Source: an uncultured bacterium
Lineage (GTDB): Bacteria; Cyanobacteriota; Vampirovibrionia; Gastranaerophilales; Gastranaerophilaceae
Assembly: GCA_949292175.1 (NCBI GenBank)
Contig: CASEYJ010000002.1
Location: forward strand, 1-58,681
Direction: 5' to 3'
Length of the DNA stretch: 58,681 nt
The notes under the pieces are model-generated. The model was given only the letters and a program-made list of their open reading frames with translations. It did not search any database and was not told the origin of the DNA. Below, piece after piece: positions 7,597-16,984 of the stretch. Position numbers and translations under genes: made by a program. How positions within the stretch are numbered: position 1 is the first letter of the stretch; the number at the start of each line of letters is the position of its first letter.

Positions 7597-10113
7597 ATGG
7601 CAGAAACTGAAATTAAAGAAAAAAAAGAGAAAAAGGATATATTTTTAACTATTCACGGACACTTTTATCAGCCTCCGCGTGAAAATCCTTGGTTAGAAGC
7701 TATCGAGTTGCAAGATAGTGCCCACCCGTTTCACGATTGGAATGAGCGTATAAACAAAGAATGTTATAATCCGAATTCAGTTTCTAAAGTTGTAGACAGC
7801 CACAATAGAATATTGGATGTTGTTGATAACTACCAGTATATGAGTTTTAACTTTGGTCCAACACTTTTTTCTTGGATGGAAAAATTTGCTCCGCACACAT
7901 ACGAACGTATTCTTAAGGCAGATATTGACAGCAGGGCAGAACATAATGGACACGGAAATGCAATTGCTCAAGTTTATAACCATATGATAATGCCTCTTGC
8001 GAATACCAGAGATAAGGAAACTCAGGTAAAATGGGGTATTTCTGATTTTGAAACAAGGTTTGGTCGTAAGCCTGAGGGTATTTGGCTCGCTGAGACAGCG
8101 GTTGATGATGATACGCTTAGAATTTGCGAAGAAAATGGTATTAAATTTACGATTTTATCTCCATATCAGGCTTTGAAAATTCGTAAGGAAGGTTCTAACA
8201 CTTGGCAGGATGTTAGCTGGGGAAATATTGATCCGGCAAGATCTTATCGTTATTATATTAAGTCTGCACCGGGAAAATATATTGATTTATTTTTCTATGA
8301 TGGTGCAATTTCTCAATCTGTTGCTTTTGATGAACTTTTGAAAGATGGTAACAGATTTATAAAACGTTTAAAAGAGGGTGTGTCTGATTTGAGAGATTAT
8401 CCTCAACTTATACATATTGCAACAGATGGTGAAAGTTATGGACACCATACTAAGTTTGGTGATATGGCTTTAGCATATGTATTGAAGTTTAGAGCTGCCG
8501 AAGAAGGTTTCAAGATTACAAATTACGGTGAGTATTTGGAAAAATACAGAAGTGATTATGAAGTCGATATTAAACAGGCTTCATCTTGGAGCTGTTTCCA
8601 CGGTGTAGGTCGTTGGAAAGAGGATTGTGGCTGCTCAACAGGCGGACATCCAGGGTGGAATCAAAAGTGGAGAAAGCCTTTAAGGGATGCGCTTGATTAT
8701 TTGCGTGATGAACTTATAAAACTCTTTGAAAAAGAGGGTGTAAAGTATTTTGATGATGTTTGGGCTGTTAGAAATAATTATATTTCTGTAATTTTAGACC
8801 GCAGCAGAATTAATGTTGAAAAATTCCAGAAGCAAAACTTCAAGGCTGAATTATCTGCAGAAGACAGAGTAAAGGCTATGGAATTGTTGGAAATTCAACG
8901 TCAGGCAATGCTTATGTACACAAGTTGCGGATGGTTCTTCTCTGAAATTTCCGGGATTGAAACTGTACAAATTATGAAATATGCAGCTCGTGCAATGCAG
9001 CTTGCGGCTAAATTTACAAAGAAAAATATAGAGACAAAATTCTTGGAAATTTTGGCTGAGGCAAAGAGTAACCTGCCTGAACACGGTACAGGCCGAGATA
9101 TTTATGAGAAGTTTGTCAGACCTTCTGTTGTAAGTTTAAAGCAGTTGGCAAGTTTATGGGCGATATCTTCTTTATATCAAGATTTTGAAGATGAAGAGAA
9201 TGTTTATTGTTACATTGTTACAAGAGAAGATTACCAAAGAACTCAAAAAGGTAATTCCTCATTGATTATTGGCCATATTGAGGTTCAATCAAGGATAACT
9301 CTTCAAAAATCTAATTTGATATTTGCCTTGATGCAATATTCTGGTGGAGATTTCCACTGTGCAATGAAGGAATACTCGGATGAAGAAGAGTATGCTAAGT
9401 TGAAAAAGAATTTGACAAGAACATTTATGTTGAATCCGCTCACTGAAATTATTAGAGCATTGGATGAACATTTTGGTTCTGAATATTTCACGTTAAAGGA
9501 TATTTTCATTGAAGAAAGAAGAAAAATCCTTCAAATTCTGCTTAAAGATAAGATGGAAAAATTTGCTCAAATATACTTGGATATGTATAATGAAGGCAAA
9601 GGTTCTATTTATCATATGCAAAGTTTGGGACTTGCGGTTCCTGAAGAATTTAAAATTGCTGCAAAATATGCTTTAAGTAAGAAGTTTAATGATCTAATTA
9701 TAGGTTCAGGTGGATTTGTTGATCCTTCTGTCGTTCAGGATATTGTCGGAATAAATTATGAGGCGAGAGCAATTGGAATAAAACTTGATAAATCTCAAGC
9801 AAATCGTATATTTGCTAAGAAAATTGAGCAAAATATTTCCCGCTTGGCTTATAGTTTGGAAGTTCAACAAGCCGATGTATTGATGGAACTTTTTGATTAT
9901 ATTGAAAAACTTGAGCTTGAAATTGACATTTCAGAGGCTCAGAATACTTATTATACAAGAATATATCACCGTATCGGGGAAATTATTGAATTAAGCCAGA
10001 AGTCGAAACGTGCTAGTGAGAAACGTTTTGCACAAATGCTTCTCGATATTGGGGATAAGCTCAATATTAACACTGATTTCTATCGAACAAAGCTTGATAA
10101 GGCTGGTATATAA
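7597..10113 (+). CDS. GH57-family glycoside hydrolase with DUF3536 region
   Basis: 838 residues. The N-terminal half is a GH57-type (beta/alpha)7 domain: HGHFYQPPRENPW (about residues 20-32) is the conserved His-containing first strand, GHGNAIAQVYNH follows, and WLAETAVDDDTL is in the position of the catalytic Glu region. IATDGESYGHH provides the Asp/Glu block. The C-terminal half is mostly helical and matches the DUF3536 extension common in cyanobacterial and related proteins. GH57 members are alpha-amylases, branching enzymes or 4-alpha-glucanotransferases, so action on glycogen-type alpha-glucan in the cytoplasm is likely. No signal peptide is present. Confidence 0.88.
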   Translation: MAETEIKEKKEKKDIFLTIHGHFYQPPRENPWLEAIELQDSAHPFHDWNERINKECYNPNSVSKVVDSHNRILDVVDNYQYMSFNFGPTLFSWMEKFAPHTYERILKADIDSRAEHNGHGNAIAQVYNHMIMPLANTRDKETQVKWGISDFETRFGRKPEGIWLAETAVDDDTLRICEENGIKFTILSPYQALKIRKEGSNTWQDVSWGNIDPARSYRYYIKSAPGKYIDLFFYDGAISQSVAFDELLKDGNRFIKRLKEGVSDLRDYPQLIHIATDGESYGHHTKFGDMALAYVLKFRAAEEGFKITNYGEYLEKYRSDYEVDIKQASSWSCFHGVGRWKEDCGCSTGGHPGWNQKWRKPLRDALDYLRDELIKLFEKEGVKYFDDVWAVRNNYISVILDRSRINVEKFQKQNFKAELSAEDRVKAMELLEIQRQAMLMYTSCGWFFSEISGIETVQIMKYAARAMQLAAKFTKKNIETKFLEILAEAKSNLPEHGTGRDIYEKFVRPSVVSLKQLASLWAISSLYQDFEDEENVYCYIVTREDYQRTQKGNSSLIIGHIEVQSRITLQKSNLIFALMQYSGGDFHCAMKEYSDEEEYAKLKKNLTRTFMLNPLTEIIRALDEHFGSEYFTLKDIFIEERRKILQILLKDKMEKFAQIYLDMYNEGKGSIYHMQSLGLAVPEEFKIAAKYALSKKFNDLIIGSGGFVDPSVVQDIVGINYEARAIGIKLDKSQANRIFAKKIEQNISRLAYSLEVQQADVLMELFDYIEKLELEIDISEAQNTYYTRIYHRIGEIIELSQKSKRASEKRFAQMLLDIGDKLNINTDFYRTKLDKAGI

Positions 10114-10698
10114 TTACCAATCTTCGGAGCCGTAGGCTTTAAATATATCAATGGTATGTTGAATTTTCTTTTCAACAGATTCGATTTTTGCGAGTATCTC
10201 GGGGTTTTTATTCTTTCTTTTCAAGAGTTGAAGTTCCAGATATTCTTCTTTAGCGTGGCGAACTTTTTGTTTATCTTCTTCTCTTTGCAGAAAAAGCCAC
10301 CCTTCAAAACCGCATCCCGGCGGGACTACTACCCAACCGTTAGCAGGGCAATGAATACACAAAACAGGTCTTTCTTCGTATATTGAACAAAGATTGTTGT
10401 CTAGTAAGTATTTGCATTTGTAGAACGTTATATTTTTTTCGTCATACTTACCATCAGCTTTTAAGTGTTCAATAATATTGTCGACTGTTCCTGCGTCAAC
10501 CTCTCTTGCCGCTTCAATTGATGGGTACGGTTCAAAAATTTTAAGAAAATCTTTGGCAAATTCGTTTCCTTCTCTTGCAAGGCGCTTGATTTCAGAGTAG
10601 GTGTATTTTGTGTTTGTCACAACTCTGCAACATTTGCCACACATTTTGCATAAAGACTGAGGACGCTTTTTTAAGTAATTTTCTTCGTAACTTCCCAT
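10114..10698 (-). CDS. YkgJ-family cysteine-cluster protein (second copy)
   Basis: 194 residues from the chosen ATG. The cluster LCKMCGKCCRVV lies near the N-terminus, then CKYLL, LCSIY, RPVLCIHCP and PGCGFEGW, as in the YkgJ/UPF0153 family. The C-terminal 50 residues are a charged helix. I prefer the ATG at 10698 to the one at 10716: a near-consensus promoter (TTGTCA, 16 nt, TATAAT 10706-10711) places transcription start about 1 nt before this ATG, and there is no conventional Shine-Dalgarno. The gene abuts the GH57 stop tail to tail. Role unknown; metal chelation is the family prediction. Confidence 0.82.
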   Translation of the reverse strand: MGSYEENYLKKRPQSLCKMCGKCCRVVTNTKYTYSEIKRLAREGNEFAKDFLKIFEPYPSIEAAREVDAGTVDNIIEHLKADGKYDEKNITFYKCKYLLDNNLCSIYEERPVLCIHCPANGWVVVPPGCGFEGWLFLQREEDKQKVRHAKEEYLELQLLKRKNKNPEILAKIESVEKKIQHTIDIFKAYGSEDW

Positions 10699-10705
10699 AC
10701 CTTCC

Positions 10706-10733
10706 ATTATAGGCATGCTGTGAGTTTTGACAA
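10706..10733 (-). promoter_or_regulatory. Promoter giving a leaderless YkgJ transcript
   Basis: Minus strand: TTGTCA (10733-10728), 16-nt spacer, TATAAT (10711-10706), then 7 nt to the ATG at 10698. Confidence 0.6.
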
Positions 10734-10819
10734 AAAATGTTAATATTTCTTAAAAATCACGCAATTCTTTTTACTGATAATACTTTATTTAAGTAGGTAG
10801 TTGAAAGGTTTGTAGTATT

Positions 10820-11869
10820 ATGCAAAATTCTATAATGCAAGGACAGATTCCAAGTTCAGCAAATATTCAGCCGCAGGCGGTAGCTCAACCTCAGCAGGTT
10901 GCTTATCCATATGCTTCTCAACCGTCGTTAGCTCCGCAAGTTCCACCGGTATCAACAGCTAACCCAAATTATGCCGGTGTTAATATTCAGATTTTTAATC
11001 CGATGGTCGGAACTCCTAATGGTAATATTTATCAAGGTCAGACGGCTTCTGCTTATGGCCCTGGTGTTCAAGGCGGTTGTTATCCTGCAAATTACTATAC
11101 GACAGGTCAGTATCCTCAGGGAACTTTTGTTCCGCAAAATCCTTATGGTCAGGTAGGAACATTAAACCAAGGAACTCGATCCGGTTATTATGACCAAAAC
11201 GGAGCTTATTATCCGCAAATGCCAAACCCAGCAGCACAAGGTTCTGAGAATGCTCAAGATGAAAAGACTGCACAAACAGGTCAAGAATCTCAGAATGTGA
11301 CCGGTGAGCAAAAGGCTGAGGCTTCGGCAACTGAAGGTTTAAATAATGCAGAAAATAAGGATGCTAAGACTCCAGAAAATGCTCAGGATGCAAATGCTGC
11401 GGGTAAGACGGATGCCGGAGAAAAGAAACCTCAGTCGGCAGATGATAAAAACGGAACAAAAACCGAGAAACGAAAAGTTGTAGAATTGACAGATGATTAT
11501 ATAAAAACTCTTGAAAATTATTTGAACAGTCAAGATACAGAGGTTCGTTTAATGGGTGCCAAGGAGGTTGTAAATAGGCTTACTGAAGACGAATCAAGAA
11601 AAGATGATCCTGCACTTACGGCCTTAGTAAATAAAATGTTACAAGACCCATCAGCATCAATAAGGGCAATTGCATTAAGTTTGATTGAATCCAGAACGAT
11701 TTTAGGTGATGATTATACAGTGAATGTTCTGAAGAAAATGCAAACATCTAAGGAAGGATATGGTCAAGATTCTGTACAAGCAACAAGCGCCTTATTAAAA
11801 ATGGCCGGTAAAACAGTAGAAAAAGAAGTTGAAGTTAAAGAACCGGTTAAGAATGAAAGTAAAAAATAG
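10820..11869 (+). CDS. Low-complexity N-terminus plus HEAT-like domain, unknown function
   Basis: 349 residues without a signal peptide. Residues 1-140 are rich in Q, P, Y, N and G, like intrinsically disordered adhesive or scaffold segments. Residues 140-220 are charged and A/E/K-rich. Residues 225-325 form helical repeats (EVRLMGAKEVVNRL, ASIRAIALSLIES, DSVQATSALLKM) resembling HEAT/ARM units. It is followed after 12 nt by another lineage-type gene, probably as an operon. The architecture suggests a protein-interaction scaffold; nothing more can be said. Confidence 0.7.
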   Translation: MQNSIMQGQIPSSANIQPQAVAQPQQVAYPYASQPSLAPQVPPVSTANPNYAGVNIQIFNPMVGTPNGNIYQGQTASAYGPGVQGGCYPANYYTTGQYPQGTFVPQNPYGQVGTLNQGTRSGYYDQNGAYYPQMPNPAAQGSENAQDEKTAQTGQESQNVTGEQKAEASATEGLNNAENKDAKTPENAQDANAAGKTDAGEKKPQSADDKNGTKTEKRKVVELTDDYIKTLENYLNSQDTEVRLMGAKEVVNRLTEDESRKDDPALTALVNKMLQDPSASIRAIALSLIESRTILGDDYTVNVLKKMQTSKEGYGQDSVQATSALLKMAGKTVEKEVEVKEPVKNESKK

Positions 11870-11881
11870 GTAGTGTGAATT

Positions 11882-12361
11882 ATGAGTGTTATTTCAGCAA
11901 TAAAATCGACAGCAGTAAGCGGATTGGTTAAAGCAACAGGTGTTGCAGCAATTGGCGCTTCAGTATATGATTCTCACGTGTTGGCAAAGCTTCAGGCAAA
12001 CCAATATTCTCAGCAGCGAGAAGCCGATAGAATTTGCGATTCTTTTCAAAATACTATGTATCAAGAAAAGCCAAGCACTGTAATGAGCGCTATAAAAGAT
12101 AAGATTTTTAAATTCCAGATGGAGAGTAATTTCTTTGCTCCATTCAACTCTGTTGCAGGTTACGTAAAAGGGTTCGGTTCAATGATGCTTAATCACGTTG
12201 TTCCTGTCACATTGGGAGCTTTAGCTCTGTTCGGCAAAGGTAAAGCTATCCCTAGAACTTCAGCTCTTGGCTTAGTGTTGTATGGCGGTTATGAAGTTCT
12301 TAGAGAAGGTTTTGGTGTAGGCCGTGTTAACAGATTGAATCAGCCTTATAAAAATTTATAG
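11882..12361 (+). CDS. Hypothetical protein with hydrophobic segments
   Basis: 159 residues. A small-residue-rich N-terminal helix (AVSGLVKATGVAAIGASVY) and a second hydrophobic stretch (VVPVTLGALALFG, about residues 105-117) flank a polar helical middle. No recognised domain or classical signal peptide. It directly follows the HEAT-like gene with a plausible GGTAGTG ribosome site, so the two are probably co-expressed. Confidence 0.65.
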   Translation: MSVISAIKSTAVSGLVKATGVAAIGASVYDSHVLAKLQANQYSQQREADRICDSFQNTMYQEKPSTVMSAIKDKIFKFQMESNFFAPFNSVAGYVKGFGSMMLNHVVPVTLGALALFGKGKAIPRTSALGLVLYGGYEVLREGFGVGRVNRLNQPYKNL

Positions 12362-12372
12362 ACTTTTTGATT

Positions 12373-12472
12373 AAATAGCACAGACGTAATTGTTGGATTG
12401 AATTTTTTGTAACCTTTGTTTTAAAAAATACAGCTTTGGTTTAATTATTTATGTTTTTGTGCTATTTTTTTG
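12373..12472 (+). terminator. Possible long-loop terminator before valS
   Basis: AAATAGCACA (12373-12382) pairs with TGTGCTATTT (12458-12467), followed by more T. The enclosed 75 nt contain an AACC/GGTT pairing. It could end the upstream two-gene operon or be a leader structure of valS. No T-box consensus is visible. Confidence 0.35.
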
Positions 12473-12499
12473 TCATAAAGATAACAAAAGAGGGATTTT

Positions 12500-15160
12500 A
12501 TGACAGATACTAAGATTAAATATGAAGATTTACCGACGGTTTATGATGCCAAGGAAACAGAAGCAGAGATTTATAAGTTCTGGGAAGATGGTGAGTATTT
12601 TAAGGCTGATGCAAAAAGTAAAAAGCCTCCGTATTCAATCGTTATTCCACCTCCAAACGTAACCGGAGTTCTTCATATGGGGCATGCTCTTGACGAAACT
12701 TTGCAGGATATTTTGACCAGATATCACAGAATGTCAGGTTTCGAAACTTTGTGGCTGCCGGGAACCGATCACGCTGGTATTGCGACTCAGAACGTTGTTG
12801 AAAAACAACTTCGTGCAAAAGGCTTGAGCCGTTACGATTTAGGCAGAGAAAAGTTCTTGGAAGAAACTTGGAAGTGGGCTAATGAGCATAAATCAGCAAT
12901 TCTTGACCAGTGTAAACGTCTTGGAGCTTCTTTTGATCGTTCCAGAGAAAGGTTTACATTTGATGAAGGTTGTTCTGAGGCCGTAAAAGAAGTATTTGTA
13001 AAATTATACGAAAAAGGTTTGATTTATAAGGGTAAATATATCGTAAACTGGTGTCCTCGTTGTAATAGTGCGATTTCAGATGTTGAAACCGAATACGTTA
13101 CAGAACAAGGTCATATGTGGGAAATTTCATATCCTTTGAAAGGTGAACACGGTGCGATTATAGTTGCAACAACAAGACCGGAAACTATTTTCGGTGATGT
13201 TGCTATTGCGGTAAACCCTTCTGATCACAAATATTCAGAATTAATCGGCAAAACAGTTGTTATTCCTCTTTCAGGAAGAGAAATTCCTATTATTGCTGAT
13301 GAATACGTTGATAAGAATTTCGGAACCGGTGCTGTTAAAATTACTCCGGCACACGATCCTAACGATTTTGAAGTTGGAAAACGCCACGGCTTAAAACCAA
13401 TATGGATTTTGGATGAAAATGGTAAGATGAAGGCTTGTGGTGAAGTTCCGCCTTCTCTTCACGGTCTTGACAGATATGAAGCAAGAGAAAAGATTATCGG
13501 AATGCTTTCTTATGAAAACTTCTTGTTGAGAACTCGTGAACACGAACATAACGTTGGAAAATGTCAACGTTGTGGTACAACAATTGAACCGCTTCTTTCC
13601 GAACAATGGTTTGTAAAAATGGAACCGCTTGCGAAGGAAGCTATCGCAGCTGTTAAGGATGGCAGAATAAAATTTGTTCCTGACAGATGGGAGAAAAATT
13701 ACTTAAATTGGATGGAAAATATTCGTGATTGGTGTATTTCTCGTCAATTGTGGTGGGGACATCAAATTCCTGCATATTATCATAAGCAAACAGGAGAAAT
13801 GATTGTCGCAAAAGAAAATCCGGATCCTGAAAATTATGTACAGGATAGTGATGTTTTAGATACTTGGTTCTCTTCAGGTTTGTGGCCATTCTCTACGATG
13901 GGCTTCCCGAATACAGATAATGATGATTTTAAAAAGTTCTATCCTACAACAACTCTTGTTACAGGATTTGATATTATATTCTTCTGGGTTGCCAGAATGA
14001 TTACTATGGGTTTGGAATTCACTAAGCAGGCTCCTTTCTCAACTGTATTTATCCACGGGCTTATTCGTGATGAAAAAGGTCAGAAAATGTCTAAGTCTAA
14101 AGGTAATACAATTGACCCTGTTAAAATTATTGATAAGTACGGATGTGATGCTTTGAGATTTACGATGACATCATTGTGTACTTACGGTGGACAAGATATA
14201 AAAATTAGCGATGAACGTTTTGAATACGGAAGAAACTTTGCTAACAAAATCTGGAACGCTTCAAGATTTGTATTGATGAACCTTGAAGGTGTTGATGGAA
14301 AAAATATTGATTTTGATAATCTTACTATTGCTGATAAGTGGATTTTAGATAAACTCAATAAGACAGCAAAAGAAATTAACGAAAATATTAAAGAATTTAG
14401 AATTGGTGAGACTGCTCACGTTCTATATGATTTCTTCTGGAATTCATACTGCGATTGGTATGTTGAAATCGCTAAAATTCAATTGGCAGATGAGTCTTTG
14501 AAGCTTAATACGCAGAGAGTATTGAGATACGTTCTTGATATGGCTTTGAGATTGCTTCATCCTGTTATGCCTCATATTACCGAAAGAGTTTGGCAGCTTC
14601 TTCCTCATCTTGATAGCGAAACTGCAAGTGCTTTGATTGTTGCAGAGTATCCTGTTTACAATGAAGCTTTTGATTTCCCTAAAGAAGCGGAAGAAATGGA
14701 ACTTGTTTTCGAAACAATTAAGTCTTTGAGAAATGTTCGTCAAAGTTTCAATATTTCAACTTCACTTAAGATTGATATTGAAATTAGAGCGGATAAAGCT
14801 GAAAAACCTGTATTTGAAGCTATCGAATCATATATTAAGCGTTTAGCTAAAGTTGAAAATATTTCTTACGCAGATGATTCGGTTCCGGTTGCTAAGAGAA
14901 CGGCAACTGCAGTTGTTTCAGCATCTAAGATTGTTTTGAATCTTGAAAATCTTATTGATTTTAATGAAGAGATTAAACGTCAAGAAAAGAAACTTGCAAA
15001 ATTGACCGGTGAGAAAAAATCTTTGGAAGGTCGAATTAATAACCCGAAATTCGTTGCAAATGCTCCTCAAGAGTTAATCAATCAAACAAGAGCAAGAATT
15101 GACGAAATAACAATGCAAGAAAATGTAATAAATGATTTAATTGAATCTTTAAAATCTTAA
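12500..15160 (+). CDS. valS: Valyl-tRNA synthetase
   Basis: Class I synthetase charging tRNA-Val, 886 residues, close to the Bacillus enzyme length. The signature HMGH is in PPNVTGVLHMGHAL (about residues 47-60) and KMSKSKGN lies near residue 530. The CP1 editing domain lies between them (TTRPETIFGD, the ligand-binding Asp block). Zinc-type pairs CPRC and CQRCG are present. The C-terminal 70 residues (from NFNEEIKRQEKK) form the usual ValRS coiled coil that contacts tRNA. A GAGGGA Shine-Dalgarno precedes the start. Confidence 0.97.
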   Translation: MTDTKIKYEDLPTVYDAKETEAEIYKFWEDGEYFKADAKSKKPPYSIVIPPPNVTGVLHMGHALDETLQDILTRYHRMSGFETLWLPGTDHAGIATQNVVEKQLRAKGLSRYDLGREKFLEETWKWANEHKSAILDQCKRLGASFDRSRERFTFDEGCSEAVKEVFVKLYEKGLIYKGKYIVNWCPRCNSAISDVETEYVTEQGHMWEISYPLKGEHGAIIVATTRPETIFGDVAIAVNPSDHKYSELIGKTVVIPLSGREIPIIADEYVDKNFGTGAVKITPAHDPNDFEVGKRHGLKPIWILDENGKMKACGEVPPSLHGLDRYEAREKIIGMLSYENFLLRTREHEHNVGKCQRCGTTIEPLLSEQWFVKMEPLAKEAIAAVKDGRIKFVPDRWEKNYLNWMENIRDWCISRQLWWGHQIPAYYHKQTGEMIVAKENPDPENYVQDSDVLDTWFSSGLWPFSTMGFPNTDNDDFKKFYPTTTLVTGFDIIFFWVARMITMGLEFTKQAPFSTVFIHGLIRDEKGQKMSKSKGNTIDPVKIIDKYGCDALRFTMTSLCTYGGQDIKISDERFEYGRNFANKIWNASRFVLMNLEGVDGKNIDFDNLTIADKWILDKLNKTAKEINENIKEFRIGETAHVLYDFFWNSYCDWYVEIAKIQLADESLKLNTQRVLRYVLDMALRLLHPVMPHITERVWQLLPHLDSETASALIVAEYPVYNEAFDFPKEAEEMELVFETIKSLRNVRQSFNISTSLKIDIEIRADKAEKPVFEAIESYIKRLAKVENISYADDSVPVAKRTATAVVSASKIVLNLENLIDFNEEIKRQEKKLAKLTGEKKSLEGRINNPKFVANAPQELINQTRARIDEITMQENVINDLIESLKS

Positions 15161-15190
15161 GTTTTTAAGATATGTAAATGTTTATTCGTT

Positions 15191-15254
15191 AAAAACAGGA
15201 CAATGCGCAAAGAAACGTTTGTCCTGTTTTACTATATTTGATAGTAAAACAGGA
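15191..15254 (+). promoter_or_regulatory. Mutually exclusive hairpins: terminator versus ribosome-site sequestor
   Basis: Segment A (15192-15203) pairs with segment B (15219-15230), a 12-bp stem followed by T-rich sequence, forming a terminator for valS. Segment B (15222-15235) is also perfectly complementary over 14 bp to segment C (15241-15254) with a 5-nt loop. C overlaps the start of the AGGAAAGG ribosome site of the next gene. A:B and B:C cannot form together. Confidence 0.55.
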
Positions 15255-15267
15255 AAGGTAGTGTAAA

Positions 15268-15555
15268 ATGTCTATTCAGAAATTAGGGTATGATTTTACG
15301 CAAATGGCAGCAAAACAAAATAAAAAACTTATGTCGCTTCCTCTTAAAGATAATGCGACAGCTAAAATCTTGTGGAATAACAATGCAGTAGATTGTTTTG
15401 TTGTTAAGGATGGAAAGCTCGAAGGAGCGCGTGGTGCTACTGGTTCAACAGAGTTTGTAGCAGAAGAGTTAACAATAATCTTTGATAAACTGGCCAAAGT
15501 TGTTGAACCTGGAGTTGATGTTTTAAAGGCTTTTCTAAAAGCGTCCTTTAAGTAA
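15268..15555 (+). CDS. Small hypothetical protein
   Basis: 95 residues with no recognised domain. The middle (TAKILWNNNAVDCFVVKDGKLEGARG) looks like a short beta-meander and the C-terminal 30 residues an amphipathic helix. A strong AGGAAAGG ribosome site lies 10-15 nt upstream and is flanked by the alternative hairpins described at 15191-15254, implying regulated expression. It lies between valS and the S1 gene, so a translation-related role is possible, but that is context only. Confidence 0.7.
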   Translation: MSIQKLGYDFTQMAAKQNKKLMSLPLKDNATAKILWNNNAVDCFVVKDGKLEGARGATGSTEFVAEELTIIFDKLAKVVEPGVDVLKAFLKASFK

Positions 15556-15649
15556 TGTTAAGGAATTTTACAAATCCTTTACAAGTTGACAATGCTCTGC
15601 TATGATAATAGCAAGTTTATCAGATAATGTCTTAGACAATGGAGTAAAA

Positions 15650-16717
15650 ATGACATCAAAAGAGTTAGATTTCGAAGAACTGCTTAAACAGTACGATTAC
15701 AAATTCCAAAAAGGCGATCTTGTAAAAGGTATTGTGTGCGGTTATGATGGTCAAGGCGTGATGGTTGATATCGGAGCTAAAACAATTGCTGTGGTTCCAA
15801 CCAGAGAAGCTGTTGACAAGGATGAAAAAGTAGAAGAAAAATTTGAAAAAGGTAAAGAATACGAATTCTTAATCATCAGAGAAGAAGATGAAGATGGTAA
15901 GTTCTTACTATCTAAGAAGAAAGTTGACTTTGCTTATGCTTGGAAAGAACTTGAAAAAGCAAAAGCTGCTGATGAAACAATTTTGGGTACTGTATCAGGA
16001 ATTGTTAAAGGCGGTATTCTTGTTGAAATTTCAGGAGTTAGAGGTTTCGTTCCTTCTTCTCAATTGAGAACTAAGGAAACTGACCTCGAAGTTGGTTCAA
16101 AAATTGAGTTGAAGATTTTGACATTGGATAGCCAACAAAATAACTTTATTCTTTCAAATAAGAAAGTTTATGAAGATAGCGCAGTTGAAGCAAGAAAGAA
16201 TGTTTTTGCGCAAATCGAAGCTGGTCAAGTTGTTAAAGGTGATGTTGTCAGAATTACTGACTTCGGTGCGTTTATCGATTTGGGTGGTATCGATGGTCTT
16301 CTTCCTCTTTCTCAATTATCTTGGAGATGGATTGATCATCCGACAGATATTTTGAAAGTTGGTGACAAAATTGACGTTGAAGTTATCGCTGTTGACCACG
16401 ATAAGCAACGTGTATCTTTGAGTTTGAAGAACCTTGAGCCTGATCCTTGGTTAGAGGCTGAAAAGCAAATTAAGGAAGGCGATAAGGTTGAAGGTACAAT
16501 AACAAGAATCAAACATTTCGGTGCATTTGTTGAAGTGTTCCCTGGTGTTGAAGCTTTGTTGCCACACAATGAAGTTATTGAACTTCAAAACAGAGATGGA
16601 AATATCTTGCAAGTAGGTGATAAGATTATGACTTATATCTTGAAGTTTAATCCTACTGACAAGCGTATTGCATTGACAGTTAATGAACCTTCAGCAGATA
16701 ATTCAGAAGAAGCTTAA
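15650..16717 (+). CDS. rpsA: Ribosomal protein S1 homologue, four S1 domains
   Basis: 355 residues from the ATG at 15650, which has a GGAG Shine-Dalgarno; an upstream in-frame ATG at 15602 has none. Four S1/OB RNA-binding repeats are visible: about residues 19-86 (GDLVKGIVCGYDGQGVMVDIG), 105-169 (GTVSGIVKGGILVEI), 188-257 (GQVVKGDVVRITDFGAFIDLG) and 274-343 (GDKVEGTITRIKHFGAFVEV). Repeats 3 and 4 are the most canonical. S1 recruits mRNA to the 30S subunit. The domain number is between the cyanobacterial three-domain and E. coli six-domain forms. Confidence 0.92.
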   Translation: MTSKELDFEELLKQYDYKFQKGDLVKGIVCGYDGQGVMVDIGAKTIAVVPTREAVDKDEKVEEKFEKGKEYEFLIIREEDEDGKFLLSKKKVDFAYAWKELEKAKAADETILGTVSGIVKGGILVEISGVRGFVPSSQLRTKETDLEVGSKIELKILTLDSQQNNFILSNKKVYEDSAVEARKNVFAQIEAGQVVKGDVVRITDFGAFIDLGGIDGLLPLSQLSWRWIDHPTDILKVGDKIDVEVIAVDHDKQRVSLSLKNLEPDPWLEAEKQIKEGDKVEGTITRIKHFGAFVEVFPGVEALLPHNEVIELQNRDGNILQVGDKIMTYILKFNPTDKRIALTVNEPSADNSEEA

Positions 16718-16740
16718 TTATCGGTTCGATATTTATAAAC

Positions 16741-16779
16741 AAAAGGGACTCCAAAATTTAGAGGAGTCTCTTTTATTTT
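16741..16779 (+). terminator. Intrinsic terminator of the S1 gene
   Basis: 12-bp stem (16741-16752 with 16763-16774, one G-T pair), 10-nt loop, T-rich tail. Confidence 0.85.
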
Positions 16780-16905
16780 GTGAACTTTTTAGGTGATACT
16801 TTTTTTGATTGATTTTTTGTAAATTTTCTCGTTCAAATAAAGGATTTTGTGAAATTTGATTAAAGTAATGAGAGAATGTTGCCGTATAATGGTTTATGTA
16901 ATATA

Positions 16906-16933
16906 TTGACTTTCTGAAAAATATAATTATAAA
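16906..16933 (+). promoter_or_regulatory. Candidate promoter of the 16985 gene
   Basis: TTGACT at 16906-16911, 16-nt spacer, TATAAA at 16928-16933, followed by about 45 nt of leader and a GAGGAGAG ribosome site. Confidence 0.45.
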
Positions 16934-16984
16934 CAGAGTAGTAGTAGAGTTTAATAGTAGAAAATATAAGAGGAGAGTAGCCTT

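Noticed and set aside
15586..15611. Promoter directly upstream of the S1 gene (TTGACA at 15586)
   Set aside because: The nearest -10-like sequences give spacers of 9 or 14 nt, too short for a standard promoter.
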